This document shows, in pieces, positions 43,896 to 52,669 of a DNA stretch of 64,000 bases. Both the position numbers and the translations under genes were made by a program. A model generated the notes under the pieces. It searched no databases, was not told the origin of the DNA, and saw only the letters and a list, made by a program, of their open reading frames with translations. The stretch covers positions 62,001 through 126,000 of the forward strand of contig JAZOMZ010000028.1 of NCBI GenBank assembly GCA_045654205.1, read 5' to 3'. Numbering within the stretch: the first letter of the stretch is position 1; every line of letters starts with the position of its first letter. Source of the DNA: Enterocola sp045654205. Its GTDB lineage: Bacteria; Bacteroidota; Bacteroidia; Bacteroidales; Paludibacteraceae.

Positions 43896-45809
43896 TTACA
43901 CCTCTAGTCTTTTCAACTTACAATTCGCAAGGTCTGCAGTGACTTGTTTTTTCTTTGCGTTAAGCTCGCTTTGTTCTTTTAGAAGTGAGATGACTTGCTC
44001 ATCTGCACCTGGTACTTTACTTGCTATCGCAATAGAATTCTTCACTTCCTTAAGTCTTTCTTCTACTATTCTTAGTTCCAATCCATAAACAAGTTGGGGT
44101 ATCACAGACGACAATTTTAATGCCAATTGTTCTGGAGCGCAATTAATATTTTCTTTATGGATTTCATATTTATCCTCTACAAGTGAGAATGTATAATCTT
44201 GAATTACCTTGTCAGAATGATTAAAGAATTCTGTTTTCAAATCTTCTGCTTCGCTCTCTAGAATGTAGTCTATGATTTTGTTATGTAAATCATATGAGAA
44301 TGAAATAATGCTATTTTCTAGCATAAACAGAACATATTCTAGCACAGTTACCTTGATGATTTCGTCGGCAGTAGGCAATTCTATTATTACCCTTGGATAT
44401 GAGATAAGGAACTTAAGAAGTTCTCTTTCTTGTAGGTATGTATATGGTAAGTCCTTTTTAGGGGCTTGTTCTACTTCTTTAATGGTTTGAGCTTTTGCGT
44501 TCTGATTCTTTTCTGCTATTATTTTTTTTACACTTTGTGTAAGCGTTTCTAGTTTGATGCCAAAACGAGTTTGACAGTCTTGAATATAAACAGAACGTTT
44601 AATTTCGTCTGGAATAACAGAAATAGAACGTAGAATATCGTTTATCAGATTTGAACGTTTAATAGGGTCGTCGCCAGCTTCTTTAAGGGCTAGTTCGCAT
44701 TTAAATGCAATAAAGTCCTTTTGGTTTTTCTCCATATACTCCATAAGTTCAGAAGCATTTCTGCTACGAGCAAATGAGTCTGGGTCTTCACCATCTGGAA
44801 GTAGAAGCACTTTCACGTTCATATTATGCTCAAGTAGCATATCAATACCACGAAGTGATGCCTTGATGCCTGCAGAGTCGCCGTCGTAAAGCACTGTAAT
44901 GTTTGAAGTGAAGCGGTGAATCATGTTTATCTGACCATATGTAAGCGAAGTGCCAGAAGATGCAACTACGTTCTCAATGCCAGATTGGTGCATAGAGGTT
45001 ACGTCTGTGTAACCCTCTACCAGGTAAACGTTGTCTTTCTTTACGATTTCGTTTTTGGCAAAATATATGCCGTATAGTTCGTTACTTTTGTGGTAAATAA
45101 GAGACTCAGGAGAGTTTACATATTTGGCAGTTTTTTCGTCCATTTTCAGCGCTCTACCACCAAATGCCACCTCTCTACCAGAGATGCTATGGACAGGGAA
45201 AATTACCCTACCTCTAAAACGGTCTGTTGTATGTCTTTCGCCTTTAGAGCAAAGCCCCACTTCGGTAAGCACTTTTGGGTCGAAACCACTTTTTACTGCA
45301 GTGTCATAAAATGCAGTGAATCTATCTGGACAATAACCAATCTTGAACTTCTTTATCATTTCGTCTGATATGCCACGACTTCTCAGGTATGAAAGTCCCA
45401 CAGATTTGCCTTCGTCGGTGTTCCAAAGAGTATTTACAAAGTATTCTGCTGCAAATTTGTTCACTTGCATCATACTTTCTCGCATACTCTGAGCCTTCAT
45501 TTCCTCCGATGTAAGCTCTTTTTCTTTTATTTCGATATGATATTTGTCTGCCAAGTATCGTAGCGCCTCTGGAAATGTAAGGTGCTCTTTCTCCATTATA
45601 AAGTTTACAGGAGTGCCACCTTTGCCACAACCAAAGCATTTGCAGATATTTTTTGATGGTGAAACCATAAAAGAAGGTGTCTTTTCTTCGTGAAAAGGAC
45701 ACAAACCCTTTAAATTGGACCCACTACGGTGCAATTTTACAAAGTCGCCTACCACTTCTTCTATCTTGGCAGCCGCTAAAATTCTCTCCTTGGTTTCGTT
45801 ATCTATCAT
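43896..45809 (-). CDS. dnaG: DNA primase DnaG
   Basis: A 637-residue primase: CHC2 zinc domain (CPFHEEKTPSF, CFGCGKGG), the RNA-polymerase-like TOPRIM domain (VYLVEGYTDVTSM, VLYDGDSAGIKA) and the helicase-interacting C-terminus. It synthesises RNA primers at the replication fork. Its start overlaps fmt by four bases (ATGA), so the pair is an operon in the order fmt-dnaG. Confidence 0.96.
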   Translation of the reverse strand: MIDNETKERILAAAKIEEVVGDFVKLHRSGSNLKGLCPFHEEKTPSFMVSPSKNICKCFGCGKGGTPVNFIMEKEHLTFPEALRYLADKYHIEIKEKELTSEEMKAQSMRESMMQVNKFAAEYFVNTLWNTDEGKSVGLSYLRSRGISDEMIKKFKIGYCPDRFTAFYDTAVKSGFDPKVLTEVGLCSKGERHTTDRFRGRVIFPVHSISGREVAFGGRALKMDEKTAKYVNSPESLIYHKSNELYGIYFAKNEIVKKDNVYLVEGYTDVTSMHQSGIENVVASSGTSLTYGQINMIHRFTSNITVLYDGDSAGIKASLRGIDMLLEHNMNVKVLLLPDGEDPDSFARSRNASELMEYMEKNQKDFIAFKCELALKEAGDDPIKRSNLINDILRSISVIPDEIKRSVYIQDCQTRFGIKLETLTQSVKKIIAEKNQNAKAQTIKEVEQAPKKDLPYTYLQERELLKFLISYPRVIIELPTADEIIKVTVLEYVLFMLENSIISFSYDLHNKIIDYILESEAEDLKTEFFNHSDKVIQDYTFSLVEDKYEIHKENINCAPEQLALKLSSVIPQLVYGLELRIVEERLKEVKNSIAIASKVPGADEQVISLLKEQSELNAKKKQVTADLANCKLKRLEV

Positions 45810-46741
45810 TTTAAACTCGTACCTCTTAACAAATCTTCCGCCATCATCGCCTTCTTTCCAGCAAGTTGCACTTTAATCAGCCTTAAAACGCCATCAGAGG
45901 TGGCAAATTTAAGTGTCTTACCATCAGAAATAAGTGTTCCAGCAGGAAGGCCAGATTTTTCATCAAGTATCTCTGTTTCAAATACTTTTAGTCCAAGTTC
46001 TCTGTCTTTGTCATCTTTCACCATGGTAAATGCAGCAGGATATGGCGACAAACCTCTCACAAGATTGTGTATTTCTACAGAAGTCTTGTTCCAATCTATT
46101 TTGCAAGTGTCTTTAAATATTTTTGGAGCTGGTTTTAGCTCTATGCTTTCGTCTTGAGGGGTGGTTTCTAGGTTGCCGTCAATAATTCTATCCACAGTTT
46201 CTATTACCAAATCTCCACCTATATTCATTAGTTTGTCGTACACTATGCCCACATTGTCGGTAGGTTCAATAGCAATTTTTCTTTGCAGAATAATATTACC
46301 TGTGTCAATCTCGTGTTTCAAGAAAAATGTGGTTACACCAGTTTCTGTTTCGCCATTGATTACCGCCCAGTTGATTGGAGCAGCACCTCTATATTGTGGG
46401 AGTAGGGAAGCGTGAAGGTTAAATGTGCCTAGCTCGGGCATATTCCAAACCACCTCTGGAAGCATTCTAAATGCCACTACTATTTGCAAATCGGCTTTAA
46501 GCGCTCTAAGCTCTGCTAAAAACTCTTCGTCTTTTAGGTTTACAGGTTGCAGAATATTAAGTCCAGCTTCCTCGGCATACACTTTCACGGCAGATGGTTG
46601 CAAATTGTATCCTCTACCTGCAGGTTTGTCTGGCATGGTAATAACTCCTACCACGTTATATCCACCCTCAACTAATCTTCTCAATGGTTCCACCGCAAAC
46701 TCTGGTGTGCCCATATATACTATTCTCATTTGTTTGTCCAT
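45806..46741 (-). CDS. fmt: Methionyl-tRNA formyltransferase
   Basis: Formylates initiator Met-tRNA. In 311 residues: MRIVYMGTPEFAV start, formyl-group site (NLHASLLPQYRGAAPINWA) and a C-terminal domain with the SxPAAFTM-like segment. Start at 46741 (ATG) or 46729 (MRIVYMG); both are plausible. The recombinase gene ends 41 bases downstream of the minus-strand start region, i.e. upstream of fmt. Confidence 0.95.
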   Translation of the reverse strand: MDKQMRIVYMGTPEFAVEPLRRLVEGGYNVVGVITMPDKPAGRGYNLQPSAVKVYAEEAGLNILQPVNLKDEEFLAELRALKADLQIVVAFRMLPEVVWNMPELGTFNLHASLLPQYRGAAPINWAVINGETETGVTTFFLKHEIDTGNIILQRKIAIEPTDNVGIVYDKLMNIGGDLVIETVDRIIDGNLETTPQDESIELKPAPKIFKDTCKIDWNKTSVEIHNLVRGLSPYPAAFTMVKDDKDRELGLKVFETEILDEKSGLPAGTLISDGKTLKFATSDGVLRLIKVQLAGKKAMMAEDLLRGTSLK

Positions 46742-46782
46742 ATTCGTAAATACCGATGTAAAGGTATATAAAATTGTATATG

Positions 46783-47418
46783 TTATAATTCTTCTTTTTG
46801 TCTATTTATAAACAATTCGTTCTTTGTTATCAACAAGTATTTATAAAGAGTCCCTCTCGCCACTTTTATTGCTCTAGCAATTTTGGCTATTTTGTAGCCG
46901 TTTCGCAAAAGAAGGTCTATCTTTTCTTGGTTGTTAATACACTTTTTGTTAAGTGTTTTATTTTTGCTGCCTTTACGTCTGCCCAAGACAACACCCTCTG
47001 CTTTCTTTCTGTAAAGTGCCTCTTTTGTTCTCTGCGAGATAAGGTTTCTTTCTATTTCGGCCGATAGGCCAAAGGCAAACGCTAACACCTTGCTCTGAAT
47101 GTCTTCCCCTAGTCTGTATCCGTCTTTAATAGACCACACCTTGCAACCTTTATTCATGCAAATGTTTAGGATTTCCATAATCATAAACAGATTACGTCCC
47201 AGTCTAGAAATCTCTGCACAAATAATAAGGTCGCCATTTTTTACTCTCTTTAGAAGTCTGCCTAGCGCCCTTTTGTTATAGGACTTTGTTCCGCTAATGG
47301 TTTCTTCTATCCAACCATCTATTGCTACTTCTTTCTTCTCACAGAAATTAATAATCTCAAACCTTTGGTTTTCAACTGTCTGCTTGTCGCTACTTACTCT
47401 AATATAACCGTAATTCAT
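46783..47418 (-). CDS. Mpi-type serine DNA invertase/resolvase
   Basis: A 211-residue small serine recombinase: GYIRVSSDKQ with nucleophile Ser9, the SRLGRNLF active-site Arg motif, the long E-helix (LAFAFGLSAEIERNLISQRT) and a C-terminal helix-turn-helix (GYKIAKIARAIKVARGTLYKYL). I recognise it as close to the Mpi 'master invertase' of Bacteroides fragilis, which flips promoters of surface loci. No invertible promoter with long arms was seen near it. A large palindrome covers its start codon. It is on the same strand as punA upstream and fmt downstream, but is probably transcribed separately. Confidence 0.9.
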   Translation of the reverse strand: MNYGYIRVSSDKQTVENQRFEIINFCEKKEVAIDGWIEETISGTKSYNKRALGRLLKRVKNGDLIICAEISRLGRNLFMIMEILNICMNKGCKVWSIKDGYRLGEDIQSKVLAFAFGLSAEIERNLISQRTKEALYRKKAEGVVLGRRKGSKNKTLNKKCINNQEKIDLLLRNGYKIAKIARAIKVARGTLYKYLLITKNELFINRQKEEL

Positions 47419-47453
47419 AACTAAATTGTTTTTTGTACAATAAAGTTATGAAT
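47413..47453. repeat. 41-bp palindrome over the recombinase start codon
   Basis: Arms ATTCATAACT and AGTTATGAAT (10 of 10 inverted) surround an inner pair ATTGT/ACAAT, separated by two mismatches, with a 7-base loop. The right part of the left arm includes the recombinase ATG (47416-47418). It may be an operator, a recombination site for the enzyme, or an mRNA hairpin hiding the ribosome site. It is too short to be an invertible segment itself. Confidence 0.85.
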
Positions 47454-47464
47454 CTTTTTACTCT

Positions 47465-48277
47465 CTATAAAGACGAAATCAACTCTCGCATTATTAATGC
47501 CATTTTTGGCTGAACGGAGTTCGCTACTTGTTGAACTTCTTCGTGTGATACTTCCACTATTTTTCCTTCTACACCCAAATCAGTAATAATAGACATACCA
47601 AATACTCGCATATTGGCGTGTACTGCCACTATCACCTCTGGCACGGTAGACATGCCCACAGCATCTGCACCCACAATTCTAAAGTATTTGTACTCTGCAG
47701 GAGTTTCAAAAGTAGGACCTTGTGTGCCTAGGTAAACACCTTCTTTTACTCTAATATTGTGTTTAGCAGCTATTTCTTTTGCTTTCGCAATAAGTACAGG
47801 GTCGTACGCCTTGCTCATATCTGGGAAACGAGTGCCAAGTTCATTGTAGTTTTTACCTCTTAATGGGTGCTCAGGGAATGTGTTGATATGGTCGTTGATA
47901 ATCATTAGTTCACCAATCTCAAACTCTGGGTTCATACCGCCTGCCGCATTAGAAAGTAGCAATGTTTCCACTCCTAAAGCCTTCATCACCCTAATAGGAA
48001 ATGTTACTTCTTGCATAGAGTAGCCTTCGTAGTAGTGAAATCTACCTTGCATTGCAAACACTTGCACATCGCCCAAATATCCTATAATAAGTTTGCCAGA
48101 GTGTCCTTCCACAGTAGAAATAGGGAAGTTTGGAATATCTGTGTATGCAAATTCTTTTTCAATCTTTATTTCTTTGGCAAGTTCACCTAGGCCTGTGCCT
48201 AGCACAATGCCTACTTTAGGCATAAAAGGCATTTTACCCTTAAGAAATGCGGCTGTTTCTTCTATTTTTTTCAACAT
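47465..48277 (-). CDS. punA: Purine-nucleoside phosphorylase
   Basis: Splits purine nucleosides with phosphate. The PNP family motifs are VGIVLGTGLGELA, HSGKLIIGY, LLSNAAGGMNPEF, and MSTVPEVIVAVHA. ATG at 48277 (MLKKIEE) gives the normal 270 residues; a start at 48313 would add residues that lie in lpxK. It overlaps lpxK by 38 bases, suggesting coupling. Confidence 0.92.
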   Translation of the reverse strand: MLKKIEETAAFLKGKMPFMPKVGIVLGTGLGELAKEIKIEKEFAYTDIPNFPISTVEGHSGKLIIGYLGDVQVFAMQGRFHYYEGYSMQEVTFPIRVMKALGVETLLLSNAAGGMNPEFEIGELMIINDHINTFPEHPLRGKNYNELGTRFPDMSKAYDPVLIAKAKEIAAKHNIRVKEGVYLGTQGPTFETPAEYKYFRIVGADAVGMSTVPEVIVAVHANMRVFGMSIITDLGVEGKIVEVSHEEVQQVANSVQPKMALIMRELISSL

Positions 48278-49301
48278 AATCTCTAATTTTTTTAGATAAA
48301 ACATCTTCTCCATCGTTCAAGATTTTCATCTTCACTGGGATAATAATAAGTTTCTCTTTTATCTTGTCAGAAAAAGCATTTAGTTTTGCTGCATCTTTTT
48401 CTGTGGTAATAATCCATTTGTTTTCAGAGTGTAAATTTAAAAATTTAGAATAAATCTTCTCATTATCAGCCTTGCAATAATTATGATGGTCTGAATATTT
48501 AATAGATTTAATGTCTTTTACGTTGGCACTCAAATAGTCTTCAAGTGGCTGAGATTTTGCAATTCCTGTAAACAAAACTAAGGAGTCTTCGCTTGTAAGT
48601 TCCACTTTTTCTCCTGTTTGACAGTGATAAGGCGTGTCGTAGTCTAAACAAGAGAAGAACAAACTTTGGTATGGCTGTGGGTTGATTTCCTTGATTAAGT
48701 TTCTAAAATCTATTGGTTTCAAATCTTTTGGGCATTTTGTTACCACAATAATTGAAGCCCTTTTTTGTGCAGAAGGTATGTCTCTAAGATTGCCCATTGG
48801 CAATAAATAGTCGTCTTTTATTGGGCGATTATAGTCTATAAGCAATATCTTAAGCCCAGCTCTCACATATCGGTGTTGATAAGCATCGTCCAGCAAAATG
48901 GCATCTATATCAGCGTGATTTTCTTCTATATAATCAATTGCACGGCATCTATCACCGTCTGCCACCACTAGAGTTTTAGGATATTTTTTTAGTATTTGAT
49001 ATGGCTCGTCGCCCAAAATTTCTGCCGTAGAATTTTCGTTAGACACCTGCATCCCCTTAGACTTTCTTTTATACCCACGGCTCACCACTGCCAAATGATA
49101 ACTGTCTTGTAATAGCCTTATTAGGTATTCAGTAAAAGGGGTTTTACCCGTTCCACCCACAGTAATATTACCCACACAAATAGTAGGAGTAGAAAATTTG
49201 CGACTCTTAAGCTTTCCTGCATCAAACATCTTATGCCTTATCCAAATCACTAAAGCATAAATCCAAGTTATAGGTAATAATATGTACTTTAAATTCCTCA
49301 A
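48240..49301 (-). CDS. lpxK: Tetraacyldisaccharide 4'-kinase (lipid A), TTG start
   Basis: Adds the 4'-phosphate to the lipid A precursor at the inner membrane. The Walker A loop is VGNITVGGTGKTPF, followed by VSRGYKRKS and the DDAYQHRYV segment. The best start is TTG at 49301 (TTG AGG AAT), giving 353 residues beginning right before the LLPITWIYAL membrane anchor, as in relatives. The open frame extends to 49472, but that extra stretch is coded by the palindromic element and the ilvE promoter. LpxK in a Bacteroidales member is consistent with phosphorylated lipid A that may later be trimmed. Confidence 0.9.
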   Translation of the reverse strand: MRNLKYILLPITWIYALVIWIRHKMFDAGKLKSRKFSTPTICVGNITVGGTGKTPFTEYLIRLLQDSYHLAVVSRGYKRKSKGMQVSNENSTAEILGDEPYQILKKYPKTLVVADGDRCRAIDYIEENHADIDAILLDDAYQHRYVRAGLKILLIDYNRPIKDDYLLPMGNLRDIPSAQKRASIIVVTKCPKDLKPIDFRNLIKEINPQPYQSLFFSCLDYDTPYHCQTGEKVELTSEDSLVLFTGIAKSQPLEDYLSANVKDIKSIKYSDHHNYCKADNEKIYSKFLNLHSENKWIITTEKDAAKLNAFSDKIKEKLIIIPVKMKILNDGEDVLSKKIRDYVEKNRRNSRIS

Positions 49302-49324
49302 TGTATCTTTAGATATGTTATTGG

Positions 49325-49371
49325 TTGCGGTCACTGAGCCTGTCGACGTATTGATGACCGACAGGGAATAA
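49325..49371. repeat. Palindromic-element copy 3, upstream of lpxK
   Basis: Near-identical over 46-47 bases to the folK copy at 42541. It begins 24 bases upstream of the lpxK TTG; the mtaB TTG lies 24 bases from the copy at 3994. It lies in the minus-strand leader and inside the longer open frame. Confidence 0.85.
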
Positions 49372-49410
49372 GTGCCAGCAACTGAACGACTCAACAAATT
49401 TAATAAATTA

Positions 49411-49442
49411 TTTGCTTTTTTAGCGCTATATTTATAATTTTG
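49411..49442 (+). promoter_or_regulatory. Promoter of ilvE (TTTG-N20-TAATTTTG)
   Basis: A -33 TTTG (49411-49414) and a -7 TAATTTTG (49435-49442) with a 20-base spacer; the ATG at 49481 is 39 bases further. This is a good Bacteroidetes match. Confidence 0.75.
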
Positions 49443-49480
49443 CACCTTAATTATAGAAAAAATTATAAACATTAAATAAT

Positions 49481-50500
49481 ATGGAAAACATTAATTGGTC
49501 TGAACTTGGTTTTTCTTATATGAAAACCAATGGTAACGTACGTTGCGAATATCACAACGGAAGTTGGGGAAATCTAGAGTGGCACACAAATGAATATATC
49601 AATATGCACATGGCTGCTACATGTCTTCACTATGGTCAAGAAGCATTTGAAGGCTTAAAAGCATTCCGTGGCGTAGATGGTAAAATTCGTATCTTCCGCC
49701 TAGACGAAAATGCAAAACGTTTAGCTTCATCTTGTAGAGGTATCTGCATGCCAGAGCTTCCAGAAGGTCTTTTTGAAGAAGCTGTTATCATGGCAGTTAA
49801 AAACAATATCGATTTCATTCCTCCATACGGAAGTGGTGCTTCTTTATATATTCGTCCTGTACTATTTGGTTACACAGCACAAGTAGGTGTAAACCCTGCT
49901 AAAGATTATATGCTTATCGTGTTTGTTACCCCAGTAGGTCCTTACTTCAAAGGTGGTTTCTCAACAAATCCTTACGTTATCACACGTAAATACGACCGTT
50001 CTGCTCCTCTTGGCACAGGTATCTATAAAGTAGGTGGTAACTATGCTGCATCTCTAGCTGCTCACCAAGAAGCTCACGATAAAGGTTATTCTTCTGAGTT
50101 CTATCTAGACGCAAAAGAAAAGAAATATATCGACGAATGCGGTGCAGCAAACTTCTTTGGTATCAAAGACAACACTTATATCACACCAAAATCTTCATCT
50201 ATTCTTCCTTCTATTACAAACAAGAGCTTAATGCAAATTGCAGAAGACCTTGGTCTAAAAGTAGAACGTCGTCCTATCTCAATCGACGAACTAGAAACAT
50301 TTGAAGAAGCAGGTGCTTGCGGTACAGCAGCAGTTATTAGCCCAATCCAACGTCTAGACGACCTAGACAACAACAAGTCTTATGTGTTCTCTAAAGACGG
50401 CAAACCAGGTCCTGTTTGTACTATGCTTTACAACAAACTTCGTGCTATCCAAAATGGTGAAGCAGAAGACATTCACGGCTGGAATACTATCGTAGAATAA
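49481..50500 (+). CDS. ilvE: Branched-chain amino acid aminotransferase
   Basis: A 339-residue fold-type IV PLP enzyme. YKVGGNYAASL holds the PLP Lys, EGLKAFRG the N-terminal site, and DECGAANFFGI the class IV signature. It makes Leu, Ile and Val from their keto acids. The stop overlaps the aroQ start (TAATG). Confidence 0.95.
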   Translation: MENINWSELGFSYMKTNGNVRCEYHNGSWGNLEWHTNEYINMHMAATCLHYGQEAFEGLKAFRGVDGKIRIFRLDENAKRLASSCRGICMPELPEGLFEEAVIMAVKNNIDFIPPYGSGASLYIRPVLFGYTAQVGVNPAKDYMLIVFVTPVGPYFKGGFSTNPYVITRKYDRSAPLGTGIYKVGGNYAASLAAHQEAHDKGYSSEFYLDAKEKKYIDECGAANFFGIKDNTYITPKSSSILPSITNKSLMQIAEDLGLKVERRPISIDELETFEEAGACGTAAVISPIQRLDDLDNNKSYVFSKDGKPGPVCTMLYNKLRAIQNGEAEDIHGWNTIVE

Positions 50501-50913
50501 TGAAAATTCTAATTATAAACGGGCCTAATCTTAACCTATTAGGCACACGTGAACCAGAAATTTACGGCAAGGAGGGTTTTGAAACCTTCCTTACCTATTT
50601 ACGTGAAGAGTATTCAAACATCCAAATAGATTATTATCAATCTAATGTGGAAGGCGAAATCATCAACAAACTTCACGAATATGGTTTTGATGCAGACGGC
50701 ATTATCCTAAATGCAGGAGCATATACCCACACCTCTATTGCCATTGGCGATGCCATCAAGGCCATCACCACACCAGTAGTAGAAGTGCACCTTTCAAACG
50801 TGTTTGCTCGCGAAAGCTACCGTCACGAAAGTTTCCTTACTCCAGTCTGCGTAGGTTGCATCTCCGGCTTCGGTCTAAAATCATACAAACTCGCCCTAGA
50901 AAGTTTCTTGTAG
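50500..50913 (+). CDS. aroQ: Type II 3-dehydroquinate dehydratase
   Basis: A 137-residue shikimate-pathway enzyme with INGPNLNLLGTREPEIYG (including the catalytic Tyr), NAGAYTHTSIAI and EVHLSNVFARESYR (catalytic His and Arg loop). It is coupled to ilvE. Terminator after seven bases. Confidence 0.96.
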   Translation: MKILIINGPNLNLLGTREPEIYGKEGFETFLTYLREEYSNIQIDYYQSNVEGEIINKLHEYGFDADGIILNAGAYTHTSIAIGDAIKAITTPVVEVHLSNVFARESYRHESFLTPVCVGCISGFGLKSYKLALESFL

Positions 50914-50919
50914 AACAAT

Positions 50920-50942
50920 AAAAGCCACGTGAGGTGGCTTTT
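50920..50942. terminator. Bidirectional terminator between aroQ and the Fic gene
   Basis: Stem AAAAGCCAC/GTGGCTTTT with a five-base loop; the minus-strand Fic gene ends two bases later. The T-run works in both directions. Confidence 0.88.
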
Positions 50943-50943
50943 A

Positions 50944-52431
50944 TTATTTAAAAATCCTATCTATAATTTCCAATTTTGCTTGTGAAGGTTCTTCGTATGC
51001 ATTGCATGCTCTTAGATATTCTTTAAGTTCAGTAAAATCTGTACCATACAAGTTGTCACTAAACTTTTGTAATTTTACCATTACATTTACGTATGCAGAA
51101 GGGTCTTTCTGGCGTGTTAATTTTCTTAGTGCTAAAATATAATCTTCCCTAAAAACAGTTGGAACAATGATTCTTGTTTGCTCTGCTTTTACTAACTCAG
51201 CATTCATCATTATACGCGAAATTCTTCCATTACCATCGTTGAATGGGTGCACTTCGCTAATCATAAACATCATAAAGATTGCACGTGCAAATGGGTCTTT
51301 AAGTGCTGAATAGAATTTATATCCATAGTTTAATGTCCCTTTTACCAATCTATAATCCACAAATTCTGTATTCCCAGCTCTATTATTTCTTGTTTTAAAA
51401 ATACCAGGTTCTAGGTGTGGACGACCACCTAGAAGTATTGAATGTCTTGATTGTAAAATTGAATATAGTTCATCAATAGATGATGGAGTACGGTTCATTT
51501 CCGCTCTATTAGATAGTACCTTAAATGTCCCTAATATGTCATGCGAGTCTTCGTCACGGCGTGGAATTGGAATTCCAGAATCGACAATTTGTTTTGCTTC
51601 ATCAATTTCAAATTCTGTACCTTCTATATAGTTTGAAAAATAACTTTCAAAGAAAGAGAAAAGCCTAAAAGATTCTTCGTCTTTGTTTCGGTTAACCCTT
51701 TCTACAAAATATTCATCTTTAATAGCATGGAATAGTGCTTCAAATAATTCACCCCTTGTTTGATCGAAAGGTAAACCCACAGATAACGCTTTAGCAGATG
51801 GTGTTGTAAGAATATCAGAAGAATGAGTTGATAGCAACGCAGATATTATTTTGCAGATTCTTTCATACTCTTTTGGCATATTAAGTCTTTCTGAAACTTC
51901 TCTTAATTTATCTCTATACTCATTAAGTTTTTCTTCACCGCCTATAAGTAATATTTTTTCTAATTTATTTTCTATATCAGCAATAGGTAATGATTTTGAA
52001 TTTTCATTATCTTTTCTTGCTATTTGCATATTTTCAAGCAACCATCTATACTCACTTGCAATATAAATTCCGTTGTATGGCAAGTCTCCTTCGTCTGCTG
52101 CAGGACCTTTTAAAAGATTTATAGTTATTCCAGGTAAATCTGTTACTTTCTTAGAATAAGTTGTTGTCAAGTAAAAATTACCTTCTGGAGTAGGGCGCAT
52201 TTCTTTAGCACTTCTATGACTAATTATTGCTTCAGGGTAACGCCATACAAGAATATCAATGATATTTCTTCTTACAATATGTTCAAAACTATCAATGGTG
52301 TTGGAGGTATATAAACGCGGTGCTATTTTACGTAGTTTACCTGCTTTCTCCAACAATGATATTTGTCTTGAAACATTAGAATCAGAAGATGCAAATATTA
52401 TTTCCTTTGTAATATCTACTTTACTATTCAT
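50944..52431 (-). CDS. Fic-domain protein with AbiEi-like N-terminal DNA-binding region
   Basis: 495 residues from ATG at 52431 (the longer frame to 52458 starts with TTG inside the promoter). Residues ~1-130 look like the winged-helix plus AbiEi-type antitoxin region (SRQISLLEKAGKLRKIAPRL, then AIISHRSAKEMRPTPEGN). The Fic core near 395 has HPFNDGNGRISR, the full catalytic motif, so AMP transfer to a protein target is expected. An inhibitory-type SxxxEG motif (SNYIEG) lies before it. The N-terminal domain probably binds the repeats upstream of its own gene. It resembles a toxin/antitoxin fusion in one chain. Confidence 0.87.
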   Translation of the reverse strand: MNSKVDITKEIIFASSDSNVSRQISLLEKAGKLRKIAPRLYTSNTIDSFEHIVRRNIIDILVWRYPEAIISHRSAKEMRPTPEGNFYLTTTYSKKVTDLPGITINLLKGPAADEGDLPYNGIYIASEYRWLLENMQIARKDNENSKSLPIADIENKLEKILLIGGEEKLNEYRDKLREVSERLNMPKEYERICKIISALLSTHSSDILTTPSAKALSVGLPFDQTRGELFEALFHAIKDEYFVERVNRNKDEESFRLFSFFESYFSNYIEGTEFEIDEAKQIVDSGIPIPRRDEDSHDILGTFKVLSNRAEMNRTPSSIDELYSILQSRHSILLGGRPHLEPGIFKTRNNRAGNTEFVDYRLVKGTLNYGYKFYSALKDPFARAIFMMFMISEVHPFNDGNGRISRIMMNAELVKAEQTRIIVPTVFREDYILALRKLTRQKDPSAYVNVMVKLQKFSDNLYGTDFTELKEYLRACNAYEEPSQAKLEIIDRIFK

Positions 52432-52455
52432 ACAAATTTTATAGATAAACTTTTG

Positions 52456-52463
52456 CAAATATA
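52456..52463 (-). promoter_or_regulatory. -7 box (TATATTTG) for the Fic gene
   Basis: TAnnTTTG match on the minus strand, 24 bases upstream of the ATG at 52431. Operator repeat A starts at its upstream edge, so bound protein would compete with RNA polymerase. This placement supports the ATG over the TTG at 52458. Confidence 0.6.
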
Positions 52464-52613
52464 CAAATTTTGTCGATTGTAAATGTTAAATTGATAAATT
52501 TTGTAGATTATAAACACTCATTCTACAAATTTTGTAGATTAAAACTCCCCAAAATTCCCAAAACCTACAAATTTTGTCGATTATAAATGTTAAAATGATA
52601 AATTTTGTAGATT
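52463..52613. promoter_or_regulatory. Five 16-bp operator-like repeats upstream of the Fic gene
   Basis: Copies of (A)(C/T)AAATTTTGT(C/A)GATT begin at 52463, 52494, 52525, 52567 and 52598. The distances are 31, 31, 42 and 31 bp, i.e. about three, three, four and three helical turns. The first two and the last two copies also form longer 47-base duplicates 104 bp apart. Everything else in the 295 bp between the Fic gene and the next promoter is AT-rich filler. Likely binding sites for the Fic protein's N-terminal domain. Confidence 0.85.
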
Positions 52614-52669
52614 AAGAGGTGAAGTTTACTGCTTTATGATAATAATTTATTGAATTACGATAAATTTAT

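Noticed and set aside
47413..47453. Palindrome as an invertible promoter segment
   Set aside because: The arms are only 7-21 bases apart, too little DNA to hold a promoter.
49302..49472. Longer LpxK N-terminus beginning at ATG 49472
   Set aside because: The extra ~57 residues are coded by the palindromic element and the ilvE promoter region and have no counterpart in the family as I know it; the TTG at 49301 fits the anchor helix.
52432..52458. Longer Fic protein from TTG 52458
   Set aside because: The codon overlaps the -7 promoter box, so it cannot be in the transcript from that promoter.
52463..52613. The repeat array could be a small CRISPR
   Set aside because: Units are only 16 bases, spacers are AT-rich and partly duplicated, and there are no cas genes. 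Spacing in helical turns next to a promoter fits operators better.
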